Below are positions 7,535 through 17,821 of a DNA stretch of 64,000 bases, one piece after another (the stretch's first letter is position 1; every line of letters begins with the position of its first letter). The notes below the pieces were generated by a model, which was given only the letters and a program-made list of their open reading frames with translations, ran no database searches and was not told the DNA's origin. The stretch spans positions 310,001-374,000 of the forward strand of contig NZ_JARLTC010000006.1 of assembly GCF_029382225.1 (NCBI RefSeq). Reading direction: 5' to 3'. The DNA is from Spongiactinospora sp. TRM90649 (GTDB taxonomy: Bacteria > Actinomycetota > Actinomycetes > Streptosporangiales > Streptosporangiaceae). A program made the position numbers and the translations under genes.

Positions 7535-10500
7535 ATGACTGCAACATCCCCCGCGGGCCGCGATGGTCGCGGCCCGGGTGCCTTACCCGCGCCCGTAGGT
7601 CCGCCACTCGGTGCGCAGGCCGCGCCAGGGGACCGGACGGGCGGCACTCGCGGCCTTTGGGACGCCCCTCGGGCGGCCGGCGCCACGCAGGGGGAGCGGG
7701 GCGGGATGCGCGCGTATCGCGAGGGGGCGCGCGCGATCGACGGCGGAAAAGGGACCAAAACCCCCGCTCCCGCCGGAGGGGACGGCGGCCGCACGTCTCT
7801 GCGCGACTGGCGGGTCCGCACCCGCCTGATCACGCTGGTGCTCATCCCCACCCTGGCCGGAGTCATCCTCGGCGGCCTGCGGATCGCCGACTCCGTCGCC
7901 GAGGCGGGCGAGTACGAGCGCGCGGGCGAGATCGCCTCCCTGGCCATCCTGCTCGGCGGCCTCGCGCACGAGGTCGAGCTCGAACGCGACCTCGCCGTCC
8001 GCTTCGTGGCCGCGGGGCGGGCCGCCGAAGACCTCGACCGGCTGCGGCTGCACGAGCAGGAGACCGTGGACCGCCTGCGGCAGCGGGTGAACGCCCGCCT
8101 GAGCGAGGCGACGGCCGACGAGGGGCCGAGGCGCCTGACCGGCAAGATCGACCAGGTCCGCGCCCGGCTGAAACAGCTCGACGACATCCGCTTGGCCGTG
8201 TCGGGCACCCAGGTGTCCGCCGAGCCCGTGCTGTACCGCTACGACGCGCTGATCGGCGACCTGCTCGCCGTCCACGGGGAGATCGCCCAGGGCATCTCGG
8301 CCGACGCGGAGGAGCTGACCGCAGGGGCGGCCGCCTTCGCCGCGCTCGCCCAGGCCAAGGAGCACGCGTCCACCGAACGGGCCGTGCTGTCGGTCGCCAT
8401 CGCCTCGGGCTCCTTCACCACGACGCTCCTCGACACCTTCGTCACCGCCCGCGCCCAGCGGGAGAGCGCCCTGGCCGCGTTCGACGCCACGGCGACCCCC
8501 GCGCAGCGCCAGGCCTACGACGACACCGTCACCGGGCAGCGGGTGGACCGGGCCGAGCACATGCGCCTGCGCGCGCTCATCGCCGCGACCGGGCAGGCCG
8601 CGCCCGGCATGAACCCGCTCAACCCACGCGACCTGGACCGCTGGTTCGACGCGTCCAGCGACACGATCAAGCGGATGCGGCTCGTGGAGATCGGCCTCGG
8701 CGGCTCGATCGTGTCCGCCGCCGACCGATCGCGCGCCGAGGAGAGCGGCAACGCGCTGGTCGTCACCCTCGTGGTCGGCGCGCTGCTGCTGGTGGTCCTG
8801 CTGATCACCACGCTGATGGCCAGATCGCTGGTGGGCCCGCTGCGGCGGCTGCGCGACGCCGCGCTCGAAGTCGCCGGGCGCAGGCTCCCCGAGACGGTCA
8901 ACAGCCTCCGGGAGGGCGGCGAGGCACCCACCCCGGAGGACCTGCTGCCCGGGGCGGTCACCCGCGACGAGATCGGTGAGGTGGCCCGCGCGTTCGACGA
9001 GGTGCACCGCGAGGCCGTACGGCTGGCCGGCCAGGAGGCCGCCCTCCGCAACAACGTCAACGCGATGTTCGTCAACCTCTCCCGGCGCAGCCAGACCCTC
9101 GTGGAGCGCCAGCTCACCATGATCGAGTCACTCGAACAGGGCGAACAAGACGAAACCCGGCTCGGGAACCTGTTCCGGCTCGACCACCTGGCCACCCGCA
9201 TGCGCCGCAACAGTGAGAACCTGCTGGTCCTCGCCGGGCAGGAGCCCGCGCGGCGCTGGAGCCAGCCGGTGCCGCTCATCGACGTGGCCCGCGCCGCCCT
9301 CTCGGAGGTCGAGAACTACGAGCGGGCCAACCTGCGCATACCCAGCGGCCCGGCCGTCCTGGGCAGCGGCGTCAACGACGTCGTGCACCTGCTGGCCGAG
9401 CTGCTGGAGAACGCGATCTCCTTCTCGCCGAGCGAGACCGTCGTGACCGTCTCCACGAACCGGATCGACGGCGGCGGGCTGATGATCTCGGTCAGCGACT
9501 TCGGCATCGGGATGACCGGCGCCGAGCTGTCCCAGGCCAACTGGCGGCTGGCCAACCCGCCCGTAGTGGACGTCTCGGTGTCGCGGCGGATGGGGCTGTT
9601 CGTGGTAGGACGGCTGGCGCTGCGACACGGCATCCGCGTCCAGCTCCGCCAGCAGGAGAACGGCGGGCTCACCGCCATGGTGCTCCTGCCGGACGCGCTG
9701 CTGGCCGCGCCGGACGAGTGGAGCCACGCCTCCCGGGCGGCGCACGAGCGGCAGGCGGCGCTCGCCGGGCCGTCCACGCCGTTCGACGCACCCGGACCTG
9801 TGAGCGGGCCGACGGGCGGGCCGGTGAGCGACCCGATGTTCGCCGGGGGCCACGGCGGAATCCCCGGCGGCGTCCCCGGCGGCTCGGTGTTCACCCCGCA
9901 GGACGGGTCAGGGGGCCGCGCGGAGTCCTGGGAGGACCCGTACGGCGGCCCTTCGGGGGGCTGGGCCGTACGGGTGCCCCGGCAGGGCTCCTACGCCGCC
10001 CACGACGCCTATGACGGCTACGACCCGGCCGAGGCCACCGGGCCCATCGAACGGATCACCGGCATCCACGACAGGGCGCTGGACAACGCCGCGAACGGCG
10101 TCGGCCCGCCCGGCCCGCCTGAGGAGCGCCTGCCCGTCTACTCGACGGTGGAGTCCGACTGGTTCCGCGCGCCGGACATCCCCGAACACCCGGACGTTCC
10201 CGAGGGACCGGCGGACGACGCCTCCTCCCCGTGGATCTCCCCGGCCGATCCCGGCTTCCGGGCCGCGGATCGGGTGGCCGACGGTCCCACCCGTGGCGGC
10301 GTCACCGGGATCGGGCTGCCCAGGCGGGTCCCCAGGGCAAACCTGGTGCCCGGCGCCGTCGAGGGCACCGGGCCTCCGCCGCCGCCCTCGGCGCCGGTCG
10401 CCCGCCGTCCGGCCGTGTCGCCGGAAGTGGTCCGCGATCGCCTGTCCGGCCTCCAGCAGGGCGTACGGCAGGGCCGCGCCGAGGCGCGCGGGGAGCCGGA

Positions 10501-10561
10501 GGACGGCCGAGCGCGCCCAGACCTCATCCGGAACGTCGAAGCGAGCGAGGAGGACTCGTGA
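7535..10561 (+). CDS. cvnA: Sensor histidine kinase-like membrane protein, conservon CvnA
   Basis: Up to 1008 residues. After a disordered N terminus comes a transmembrane helix (about 97-115), an extracytoplasmic domain of about 280 residues resembling the nitrate/nitrite-sensing NIT type, a second helix (about 406-429), a HAMP-like linker, a dimerisation helix and an HATPase_c domain (about 610-715, N-box ELLENAISFSP, G-box DFGIGMT). The last 290 residues are Pro/Gly-rich and end in the basic helix shared with the partial gene at 2-217. ATG 7535 is the outer start; ATG 7706, preceded by GGGGAG, would give 952 residues and is equally plausible. A classical phospho-acceptor His box is not evident. 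It heads the conservon and probably senses an extracellular cue. Confidence 0.88.
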   Translation: MTATSPAGRDGRGPGALPAPVGPPLGAQAAPGDRTGGTRGLWDAPRAAGATQGERGGMRAYREGARAIDGGKGTKTPAPAGGDGGRTSLRDWRVRTRLITLVLIPTLAGVILGGLRIADSVAEAGEYERAGEIASLAILLGGLAHEVELERDLAVRFVAAGRAAEDLDRLRLHEQETVDRLRQRVNARLSEATADEGPRRLTGKIDQVRARLKQLDDIRLAVSGTQVSAEPVLYRYDALIGDLLAVHGEIAQGISADAEELTAGAAAFAALAQAKEHASTERAVLSVAIASGSFTTTLLDTFVTARAQRESALAAFDATATPAQRQAYDDTVTGQRVDRAEHMRLRALIAATGQAAPGMNPLNPRDLDRWFDASSDTIKRMRLVEIGLGGSIVSAADRSRAEESGNALVVTLVVGALLLVVLLITTLMARSLVGPLRRLRDAALEVAGRRLPETVNSLREGGEAPTPEDLLPGAVTRDEIGEVARAFDEVHREAVRLAGQEAALRNNVNAMFVNLSRRSQTLVERQLTMIESLEQGEQDETRLGNLFRLDHLATRMRRNSENLLVLAGQEPARRWSQPVPLIDVARAALSEVENYERANLRIPSGPAVLGSGVNDVVHLLAELLENAISFSPSETVVTVSTNRIDGGGLMISVSDFGIGMTGAELSQANWRLANPPVVDVSVSRRMGLFVVGRLALRHGIRVQLRQQENGGLTAMVLLPDALLAAPDEWSHASRAAHERQAALAGPSTPFDAPGPVSGPTGGPVSDPMFAGGHGGIPGGVPGGSVFTPQDGSGGRAESWEDPYGGPSGGWAVRVPRQGSYAAHDAYDGYDPAEATGPIERITGIHDRALDNAANGVGPPGPPEERLPVYSTVESDWFRAPDIPEHPDVPEGPADDASSPWISPADPGFRAADRVADGPTRGGVTGIGLPRRVPRANLVPGAVEGTGPPPPPSAPVARRPAVSPEVVRDRLSGLQQGVRQGRAEARGEPEDGRARPDLIRNVEASEEDS

Positions 10562-10632
10562 CCGAGCGGGTTCGTCGGCACTTCACGATCACCTGGAAGC
10601 GGGCCACCGAGGAGGGGCAGTGCGAGAGCTGA
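10558..10632 (+). CDS. 24-codon mini-ORF bridging cvnA and cvnB
   Basis: GTG at 10558 overlaps the cvnA stop and is preceded by GAGGAGGA at 10547-10554. The frame runs 24 codons to TGA at 10630-10632, overlapping the cvnB start at 10620. The peptide begins VTERVRRHFTITWKRATEEG. Position, start codon, overlap type and several residues (V-S/T-E-R start, T-W, E-E) match the mini-ORF at 214-276 in the other conservon. Function unknown: translational coupling or a short peptide. Confidence 0.4.
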   Translation: MTERVRRHFTITWKRATEEGQCES

Positions 10633-11042
10633 GCCAGGCGGCGCGCGGGATCAACTGGCTGATCACCGACTTCGTCCACAACGTGCCGGGGGTGGCGCAC
10701 ACGGTCGTGGTGTCCTCGGACGGCCTCCCGCTGGCCTTCTCCGAGGGCTTTCCGAGAGACCGGGCCGACCAGCTCGCCGCCGTGGCGGCGGGCCTGATCA
10801 GCCTCACCCAGGGGGCGTCGAGGGTGTTCGAGGGAGGGCCGGTCACCCAGACGGTGGTGGAGATGCAGCGCGGGCTGCTCCTCATCATGTCCATCAGCGA
10901 CGGGTCGTGCCTGGCGGTTTTGGCCGCGGCCGACTGTGACATGGGTCTCGTGGCCTACCAGATGACGCTCCTCGTGGAGCGGGCGGGACAGGTCCTCACG
11001 CCCGCCGTCCGCGCGGAGCTCCAAGCCGCGCATCCGCGGTGA
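10620..11042 (+). CDS. cvnB: Roadblock/LC7 domain protein, conservon component CvnB
   Basis: A 140-residue paralog of the protein at 273-695, with the same SSDGLPLAFSEGF, DQLAAVAAGLISLTQGASRVFEGG and VVEMQRGLLLIMSISDGS blocks. The GTG start at 10620 follows GAGGAGGGG closely. It is the expected GTPase-regulating partner of the CvnD protein encoded at 11506-12099. Confidence 0.9.
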   Translation: MRELSQAARGINWLITDFVHNVPGVAHTVVVSSDGLPLAFSEGFPRDRADQLAAVAAGLISLTQGASRVFEGGPVTQTVVEMQRGLLLIMSISDGSCLAVLAAADCDMGLVAYQMTLLVERAGQVLTPAVRAELQAAHPR

Positions 11043-11066
11043 TGGCCGGGACCCTAGGAGGGCGCC

Positions 11067-11525
11067 GTGACAGGCCACGGCTTTCATGAAGACGGCCATC
11101 CCCGGGAGGGGCGGTCGTACAACCCCATGGACGACCCCACCCGGCCTCCGGGTGGGGCGCACTATGTCGCGCCGCCCCCGGCCTTGGAGCAGAGCTCCCT
11201 GGTCAGGCCGTACGCCGTGACGGGAGGGCGCACCGCGCCCCGCACGCAGCTCGCCGTGGAGGCCCTGGTCTCCTCGTCGACGTCCCTACATCACGATCTG
11301 ACCCACCGGCCTCCCGAGTACCAGGCGATCAGCGCCCTGTGCCGGCAGGTGCGGTCGGTCGCGGAGATCTCCGCGATGCTGCGTGTCCCGCTCGGCGTCA
11401 CCAGGATCCTCGTCGCCGACATGGCGGCCGAGGGTCTTGTCCAGGTGCACCAGACGACGCTGGAGGCGGGCAAGCCGGATCTCAACCTGTTGGAAAGGGT
11501 GCTCAGTGGACTTCGCAGGCTCTAG
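11067..11525 (+). CDS. cvnC: DUF742 protein, conservon component CvnC
   Basis: A 152-residue DUF742 protein with LVRPYAVTGGR and the HTH-like block SVAEISAMLRVPLGVTRILVADMAAEGLV. It has about 30 extra N-terminal residues compared with the paralog at 717-1079 (a Gly/Pro/His-rich segment). GTG at 11067 follows AGGAGGG. The 3' end overlaps the GTPase gene by 20 bp with the same LERVLSGLRRL ending. Confidence 0.9.
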   Translation: MTGHGFHEDGHPREGRSYNPMDDPTRPPGGAHYVAPPPALEQSSLVRPYAVTGGRTAPRTQLAVEALVSSSTSLHHDLTHRPPEYQAISALCRQVRSVAEISAMLRVPLGVTRILVADMAAEGLVQVHQTTLEAGKPDLNLLERVLSGLRRL

Positions 11526-12099
11526 CCGGAACGGCGGCCTGACCTCGACGAAGATCGTCGTGGCCGGTGGTTTCGGCGTCGGGAAGACGACGTTCGTCGG
11601 CGCGGTTTCGGAGATCTTGCCGCTCACCACGGAGGCGGTGATGACGAAGGCGAGCGCGGACATCGACGACACCGCGCTGACGCCGCACAAGTCGACCACC
11701 ACCGTGGCGATGGACTTCGGCCGCCTCTCGCTGGACCGCGACCTGATCCTCTACCTGTTCGGCACTCCGGGACAGCACCGTTTCTGGTTCATGTGGGACG
11801 ACCTGGTGCGCGGCGCGATCGGCGCGGTCGTGCTGATCGACACCCGCAGACTGGCCGACAGCTTCCCCGCCGTTGACTACTTCGAGGAGGCCGAACTCCC
11901 CTTCGTGGTGGCGGTCAACGGGTTCAACGGGGAGTACTCCCACACCGAGCAGGACCTGCGCGAGGCGCTGACCCTGGCCCCGCACATCCCCATTGTCAAG
12001 ACCGACGCGCGAGCCCGCGAATCGGTCAAGTCCACCCTGATCACCTTGGTGGAACACGCTCTGACGATCCGCATGGCCGTACCGGGGACGGGACGCTGA
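11506..12099 (+). CDS. cvnD: Conservon small GTPase (CvnD)
   Basis: A 197-residue Ras-like GTPase of the conservon. P-loop GGFGVGKTT and G3 LFGTPGQHRF are intact; the G4 position reads VNGFNG, an Asn where GTP-specific enzymes have Asp. The GTG start lies within the end of cvnC. It is the last gene of the operon; a terminator-like hairpin follows 2 bp after the stop. Confidence 0.9.
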   Translation: MDFAGSSRNGGLTSTKIVVAGGFGVGKTTFVGAVSEILPLTTEAVMTKASADIDDTALTPHKSTTTVAMDFGRLSLDRDLILYLFGTPGQHRFWFMWDDLVRGAIGAVVLIDTRRLADSFPAVDYFEEAELPFVVAVNGFNGEYSHTEQDLREALTLAPHIPIVKTDARARESVKSTLITLVEHALTIRMAVPGTGR

Positions 12100-12101
12100 A
12101 C

Positions 12102-12127
12102 GCCTCCCAGCGGTTAGGCTGGGAGGC
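12102..12127 (+). terminator. Hairpin after the conservon operon
   Basis: GCCTCCCAGC (12102-12111) pairs perfectly with GCTGGGAGGC (12118-12127) around a 6-nt loop. It immediately follows the cvnD stop and precedes ffh by about 80 bp. There is no U-run, which is common for actinomycete terminators. Confidence 0.6.
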
Positions 12128-12207
12128 TGAGTCGCAGGACGCCGCATGAAAACATGCGCGACTGCGCGACCTGACGCACGACCTGACGCGCAGAGGCTGG
12201 CCATCAC

Positions 12208-13752
<1,545 letters not shown>

Positions 13753-13811
13753 CCAAGTCTTCGTGTGCGGGGCGGCCACATCGGGCCAATCCGTTCACGA
13801 TGCACCTGTGA

Positions 13812-13842
13812 TTGCGCCGCATGCCGTTCTGTCTGGCACAAT
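13812..13842 (+). promoter_or_regulatory. Candidate promoter for rpsP operon
   Basis: In the 228 bp between ffh and rpsP, TTGCGC (13812-13817) and CACAAT (13837-13842) form a -35/-10-like pair with a 19-bp spacer. The same GGCACAATG context occurs before the histidine kinase at 26100. The spacing is long, so this is tentative. Confidence 0.3.
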
Positions 13843-13980
13843 GGCATGTTGGAACAACACGGCCATGCGGGTGCCCTCTCACCCCCGCCGGTCGTCTGTC
13901 CCTCGGACGGTCTTCCCGTCGTGCCCCACTCGATGAGACGCCGTTCACCCACGCTCAAATGTCCAGGAGAGACCACACCC

Positions 13981-14451
13981 GTGGCAGTCAAGATCAAGCT
14001 CAAGCGGCTCGGAATGATCCGCAACCCGCAGTACCGCATCGTCGTCGCCGACAGCCGCACCAAGCGTGACGGCCGGGCGATCGAAGAGATCGGTCTGTAC
14101 CACCCGAAGGAAAACCCTTCGCGCATCGAGGTCAAGTCCGAGCGCGCCCAGTACTGGCTCGGTGTCGGCGCCCAGCCGACCGAGCCCGTGCTCAAGCTGC
14201 TCAAGCTGACCGGCGACTGGCAGAAGTTCAAGGGCGAGCCCGCCCCGCCGCCGCTGCTGGTGGCAGAGCCCAAGCCCGACCGCCACGCGATCTACGAGGC
14301 CGCCGCCAAGGAGTCGCTGTCGGGTGACACCGGCGCCGCCGCCACCACGCAGCGCAAGTCGCGGAAGTCGCAGAAGGCCGAAGAGCCCGCCGCCGACGCC
14401 GCCGCCGCTCCCGCCGCCTCGGCCGAAGAGACTTCGGAAGGCGGGGCCTGA
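13981..14451 (+). CDS. rpsP: 30S ribosomal protein S16
   Basis: 156 residues. The first 80 are canonical S16 ([24 protein letters not shown], then [15 protein letters not shown]). The remaining 70 form an Ala/Glu/Lys-rich tail usual for actinomycete S16. GTG 13981 is preceded by AGGAGA; a longer upstream frame lacks S16 similarity. It starts the rpsP-khpA-rimM-trmD group. Confidence 0.97.
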   Translation: MAVKIKLKRLGMIRNPQYRIVVADSRTKRDGRAIEEIGLYHPKENPSRIEVKSERAQYWLGVGAQPTEPVLKLLKLTGDWQKFKGEPAPPPLLVAEPKPDRHAIYEAAAKESLSGDTGAAATTQRKSRKSQKAEEPAADAAAAPAASAEETSEGGA

Positions 14452-14452
14452 G

Positions 14453-14695
14453 GTGCTTGAGGAGGCCCTTGAACACCTGGTCAAGGGCATCGTCGAGCAC
14501 CCCGACGAGGTCCGTGTCCGCGCCCGGCGCATCCGCACCGGGCGTGTGCTGGAGGTCCGGGTCCACCCCGACGACCTCGGCAAGGTCATCGGCCGTGGCG
14601 GGCGTACCGCCAAGGCGCTGCGCACCGTCGTCAGCGCCTTGGCCGACGGTAAATTCGTTCGCGTCGACCTGCTCGACCTGAACGAAGCCCGCTGA
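14453..14695 (+). CDS. khpA: KH-domain RNA-binding protein KhpA
   Basis: 80 residues forming a single KH domain with the GxxG loop in GKVIGRGGRTAKALR. The GTG start at 14453 lies one base after the rpsP stop. KhpA-type proteins bind RNA and are always near rpsP/rimM in Gram-positive bacteria. Confidence 0.92.
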   Translation: MLEEALEHLVKGIVEHPDEVRVRARRIRTGRVLEVRVHPDDLGKVIGRGGRTAKALRTVVSALADGKFVRVDLLDLNEAR

Positions 14696-14704
14696 CACCC
14701 CGGT

Positions 14705-14731
14705 CGGCCCGCGACTCCGCGTCGTGGGCCG
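14705..14731 (+). terminator. Hairpin between khpA and rimM
   Basis: CGGCCCGCGAC (14705-14715) and GTCGTGGGCCG (14721-14731) pair in 11 positions including one G-U, with a 5-nt loop. It could attenuate transcription between khpA and rimM. Confidence 0.45.
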
Positions 14732-14780
14732 CCCGCGTTTCCCGGGGCGCCCGGCGGGCGCCATGGAGGTTGGTTTTCCC

Positions 14781-15320
14781 GTGCAGCTTGTCGTGGGACG
14801 CATCGGCCGGCCGCACGGCGTGCGCGGCGAGGTCAGCGTGGACGTGCGGACCGACGATCCCGGGCTGCGCTTCGCGCCCGGCGTCTCCCTCGCCACCGAT
14901 CCGCCCGCCTCCGGCCCCCTGGTGATCGAGCAGGTCCGCCCGCACGCCGGGTTCCTGCTGATCAGGTTCGCCGGGGTGCACGACCGCGACGCCGCGGGCG
15001 ATCTGCGCGGCGTGCTGCTCCTCGCGGAGTCCGACGATGCCCCGCCGCTCGACGACCCCGACGAGTTCTACGACCACCAGCTCATCGGCCTCTCCGTGAC
15101 CACGTCCGCCTCGGCGGCGTCCGGCGGCGGAGGCGAGCGGGTGGGCCGCGTCACCGACGTCCTGCACCACGGCCAGGACCTCTTGGTCGTACGGCGGGAC
15201 GACGGCCGCGACGTCTACGTGCCGTTCGTGCGCGCCCTGGTGCCCGAGGTGGACCTCGCGGCCGGGCTGCTCGTCGTGGACGCCCCGCCAGGCCTGCTCG
15301 ACCCGGACGAGGCCGTCTGA
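14781..15320 (+). CDS. rimM: Ribosome maturation factor RimM
   Basis: 179 residues: the RimM N-terminal barrel (VQLVVGRIGRPHGVRGEVSV) and a PRC-barrel half (DHQLIGLSVTTSA to VPFVRALVPEVDLAAG). GTG 14781 is preferred because GGAGG at 14765-14769 is 11 nt upstream and the protein then begins at the usual residue; in-frame starts exist upstream. RimM binds S19 and helps 30S head maturation. Confidence 0.95.
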   Translation: MQLVVGRIGRPHGVRGEVSVDVRTDDPGLRFAPGVSLATDPPASGPLVIEQVRPHAGFLLIRFAGVHDRDAAGDLRGVLLLAESDDAPPLDDPDEFYDHQLIGLSVTTSASAASGGGGERVGRVTDVLHHGQDLLVVRRDDGRDVYVPFVRALVPEVDLAAGLLVVDAPPGLLDPDEAV

Positions 15321-15326
15321 GGACCC

Positions 15327-16091
15327 ATGCGCATCGACATCATCTCCATCTTCCCCGAGTACTTCGCGCCGCTCGACGTCTCACTGATCGGCAAGGCGCG
15401 CGAGCGCGGGATCCTGGACATCTCCCTGCACCAGCTCCGCGACTGGACCCACGACGTCCACCGCACCGTGGACGACTCGCCGTACGGCGGTGGTCCCGGA
15501 ATGGTGATGAAACCCGAACCCTGGGGTGAGGCGATCGACGCCGTCACCGCGGCCGGCGCCGGGGAGCCCCGGCTCGTGGTGCCCACGCCCAGCGGGCGGC
15601 CGTTCACGCAGGAACTGGCGATGGAGTACGCCGCCGAGCCGTGGCTGGCCTTCGCCTGCGGGCGCTACGAGGGCATCGACGCCCGGGTGATCGACGAATA
15701 CCGCGGGCGCATGCGGGTGGACGAGGTCGGCATCGGCGACTACGTGCTCGCCGGGGGTGAGGTCGCCGTCCTGGTCATGGTGGAGGCGGTCGGACGCCTG
15801 CTGCCCGGTGTGCTCGGCAACGAGCTGTCGGCCACCGACGACTCGTTCGCGCCGGGCACGATGCGCAACCTGCTGGAAGGGCCGGTCTACACCAAGCCGC
15901 CGGAGTGGCGGGGGCGGCGCGTGCCGGAGATCCTGCTGTCCGGGCACCACGGGAAGATCGCCAGGTGGCGGCGTGACGAGGCGCTCCGCCGTACGCTGAG
16001 CAACCGGCCCGAGCTGGCGGCCGGGCTCGACGACGAGTCGCTCGACAAGCGCGACCGCGAGGTCCTCTCCGAGCGCGGCGCGGACGCCTGA
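15327..16091 (+). CDS. trmD: tRNA (guanine37-N1)-methyltransferase TrmD
   Basis: 254 residues, a SPOUT methyltransferase. Visible motifs are [29 protein letters not shown] and the trefoil-knot segment [32 protein letters not shown] that binds S-adenosylmethionine. It follows rimM by 6 bp and methylates G37 to prevent frameshifting. Confidence 0.97.
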   Translation: MRIDIISIFPEYFAPLDVSLIGKARERGILDISLHQLRDWTHDVHRTVDDSPYGGGPGMVMKPEPWGEAIDAVTAAGAGEPRLVVPTPSGRPFTQELAMEYAAEPWLAFACGRYEGIDARVIDEYRGRMRVDEVGIGDYVLAGGEVAVLVMVEAVGRLLPGVLGNELSATDDSFAPGTMRNLLEGPVYTKPPEWRGRRVPEILLSGHHGKIARWRRDEALRRTLSNRPELAAGLDDESLDKRDREVLSERGADA

Positions 16092-16341
16092 CGGGCGTCT
16101 GATCGGAGCCTGAGCGGAGCTTGATCGGACCGGTCGATTTCGATGTGGCCGGAAGATGTGGCAAACTGAGTCGCTGTTGCCGACTGTCCATCGGTCGGTC
16201 AGGCACGGCCGGGTTCGTTGACCCGGCATCTCAGACCCTGTACGTCAAACCAGTCAGCTCGCGCGTCCGCCGCGATGCCGCGCCTAGCCGCGCGGCCGGG
16301 TGGACCTCCGCGCGCTCGCCGTCTTATGAGGGACCGCCGTC

Positions 16342-16707
16342 ATGCACACGCAGATCCAGGAGATCGAGAAGGCCTCGATGCGCAGCGACGTCCCGGACTT
16401 CCGTCCGGGCGACACGCTTGAGGTTCACGTCCGCGTCGTCGAGGGCAACCGGTCCCGTATCCAGGTTTTCAAGGGATTCGTGCTGCGCCGCCAGGGTGGT
16501 GGCGCGCGGGAGACCTTCACCGTCCGCAAGGTCAGCTACAGCGTCGGCGTTGAGCGCACCTTCCCGGTGCACAGCCCGGTCATCGAGAAGATCCAGCTCG
16601 TGACCCGTGGTGACGTCCGCCGCGCGAAGCTCTACTACATGCGCGATCTGCGCGGCAAGGCGGCCCGTATCCGCGAGAAGCGTGAGGCCCTGCCCACCGC
16701 CAAGTGA
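16342..16707 (+). CDS. rplS: 50S ribosomal protein L19
   Basis: 121 residues with the family core [31 protein letters not shown] and the C-terminal [21 protein letters not shown] 250-bp leader (16092-16341) separates it from trmD, so an extra promoter there is likely. A strong hairpin follows at 16759. Confidence 0.97.
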   Translation: MHTQIQEIEKASMRSDVPDFRPGDTLEVHVRVVEGNRSRIQVFKGFVLRRQGGGARETFTVRKVSYSVGVERTFPVHSPVIEKIQLVTRGDVRRAKLYYMRDLRGKAARIREKREALPTAK

Positions 16708-16758
16708 TCGCGTTCGTCCGCGCCAGGGGTGTGGACCAGGTGAGCCGATCGTCCGAAT

Positions 16759-16783
16759 GGCCCGCACCCCTGTGGTGCGGGCC
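16759..16783 (+). terminator. Terminator hairpin after rplS
   Basis: GGCCCGCACC (16759-16768) pairs perfectly with GGTGCGGGCC (16774-16783) around CCTGT. It stands about 50 bp after the rplS stop. Confidence 0.7.
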
Positions 16784-16942
16784 GTTCACGTTCCCCTACC
16801 AGGGGACATATCCGGACTCTCAACCTGAATGGGGCAATCATGATCGTGACCGGTCCCGACCCCGGCGCGGGCGGCGACGCGCGGGTCTTCAGGGGCGATC
16901 TGCCCGCCCTCCGGCGCCGGGCATCATCTAGGCTCGTCAGCG

Positions 16943-17812
16943 ATGGCTAACGACGACCCGGGGTCTGGCGCGACCGCGCATCCCCCTGCCGAGGACGAGG
17001 TGCACGTGGTCGCGGAAGAAACCAAGAAGACCGCGAAAAAACGGGGCAAGGACAAAAAGGGTTCGTTCTGGCGTGAGCTGCCCGTCCTGGTGGTCGTGGC
17101 GCTGGTCCTCGCGTTCGTCATCAAGACGTTCGTGATCCAGGCGTTCTACATTCCGTCGGAGTCCATGGAGAACACCCTGCTCACCAATGACAGGGTCCTC
17201 GTCAACAAGCTCGTGTATCACACCCGTGACATCGAGCGCGGCGACATCGTGGTCTTCTCCGGCGTCGACTCCTGGGACGGCGAGGTCCAGTTCGAGGAGC
17301 CGTCGAACCCGGTCGCGGGCTTCTTCCGCTGGGTCGGCACGGCCTTCGGCGTCGTGCCCGGCGAGAAGGACTACATCAAGCGGGTCATCGGCATCCCCGG
17401 CGACAAGGTGAAGTGCTGCGACCCCAAGGGCCGGATCACGGTCAACGGCACGCCCATCGAGGAGGAGGGCTACCTCTATCCGGGCGACGTGCCGTCCAAC
17501 AGGTACTTCGAGGTCACCGTCGAGCAGGGCAGGCTGTGGGTGATGGGCGACCACCGTTCGGTCTCCCTCGACTCGCGCTCGCACATGGGCGATCCCGGCG
17601 GCGGCACCATCCCCGCCGACCACGTCGTGGGCCGGGCCTTCGTCATCGTCTGGCCGTTCTCCCGCGCCGCCACCCTGCCCATCCCCGAGACGTTCGCCCA
17701 GCCGGCGCTCAAGGCCGCGGGCGCCGTCGGAGGGGCCGCCCCGCTGCTGCTCGGGCTCGCCGGGGCCGTGCCGGTGGTGCTGGTGCGCCGTCGTCTGACG
17801 CGAAGGCGGTAG
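16943..17812 (+). CDS. lepB: Signal peptidase I (first of two)
   Basis: 289 residues. A charged cytoplasmic N terminus precedes one transmembrane helix (about 50-70). The catalytic Ser lies in IPSESMENTL and the general-base Lys in YIKRVIGIPGDKV; the MGDHRSVSLDSR box follows. Unlike the next paralog it has a second C-terminal hydrophobic helix (LLLGLAGAVPVVLV) and a basic end. It cleaves Sec and Tat signal peptides at the outer membrane face. Confidence 0.93.
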   Translation: MANDDPGSGATAHPPAEDEVHVVAEETKKTAKKRGKDKKGSFWRELPVLVVVALVLAFVIKTFVIQAFYIPSESMENTLLTNDRVLVNKLVYHTRDIERGDIVVFSGVDSWDGEVQFEEPSNPVAGFFRWVGTAFGVVPGEKDYIKRVIGIPGDKVKCCDPKGRITVNGTPIEEEGYLYPGDVPSNRYFEVTVEQGRLWVMGDHRSVSLDSRSHMGDPGGGTIPADHVVGRAFVIVWPFSRAATLPIPETFAQPALKAAGAVGGAAPLLLGLAGAVPVVLVRRRLTRRR

Positions 17813-17821
17813 CCGTACCCG

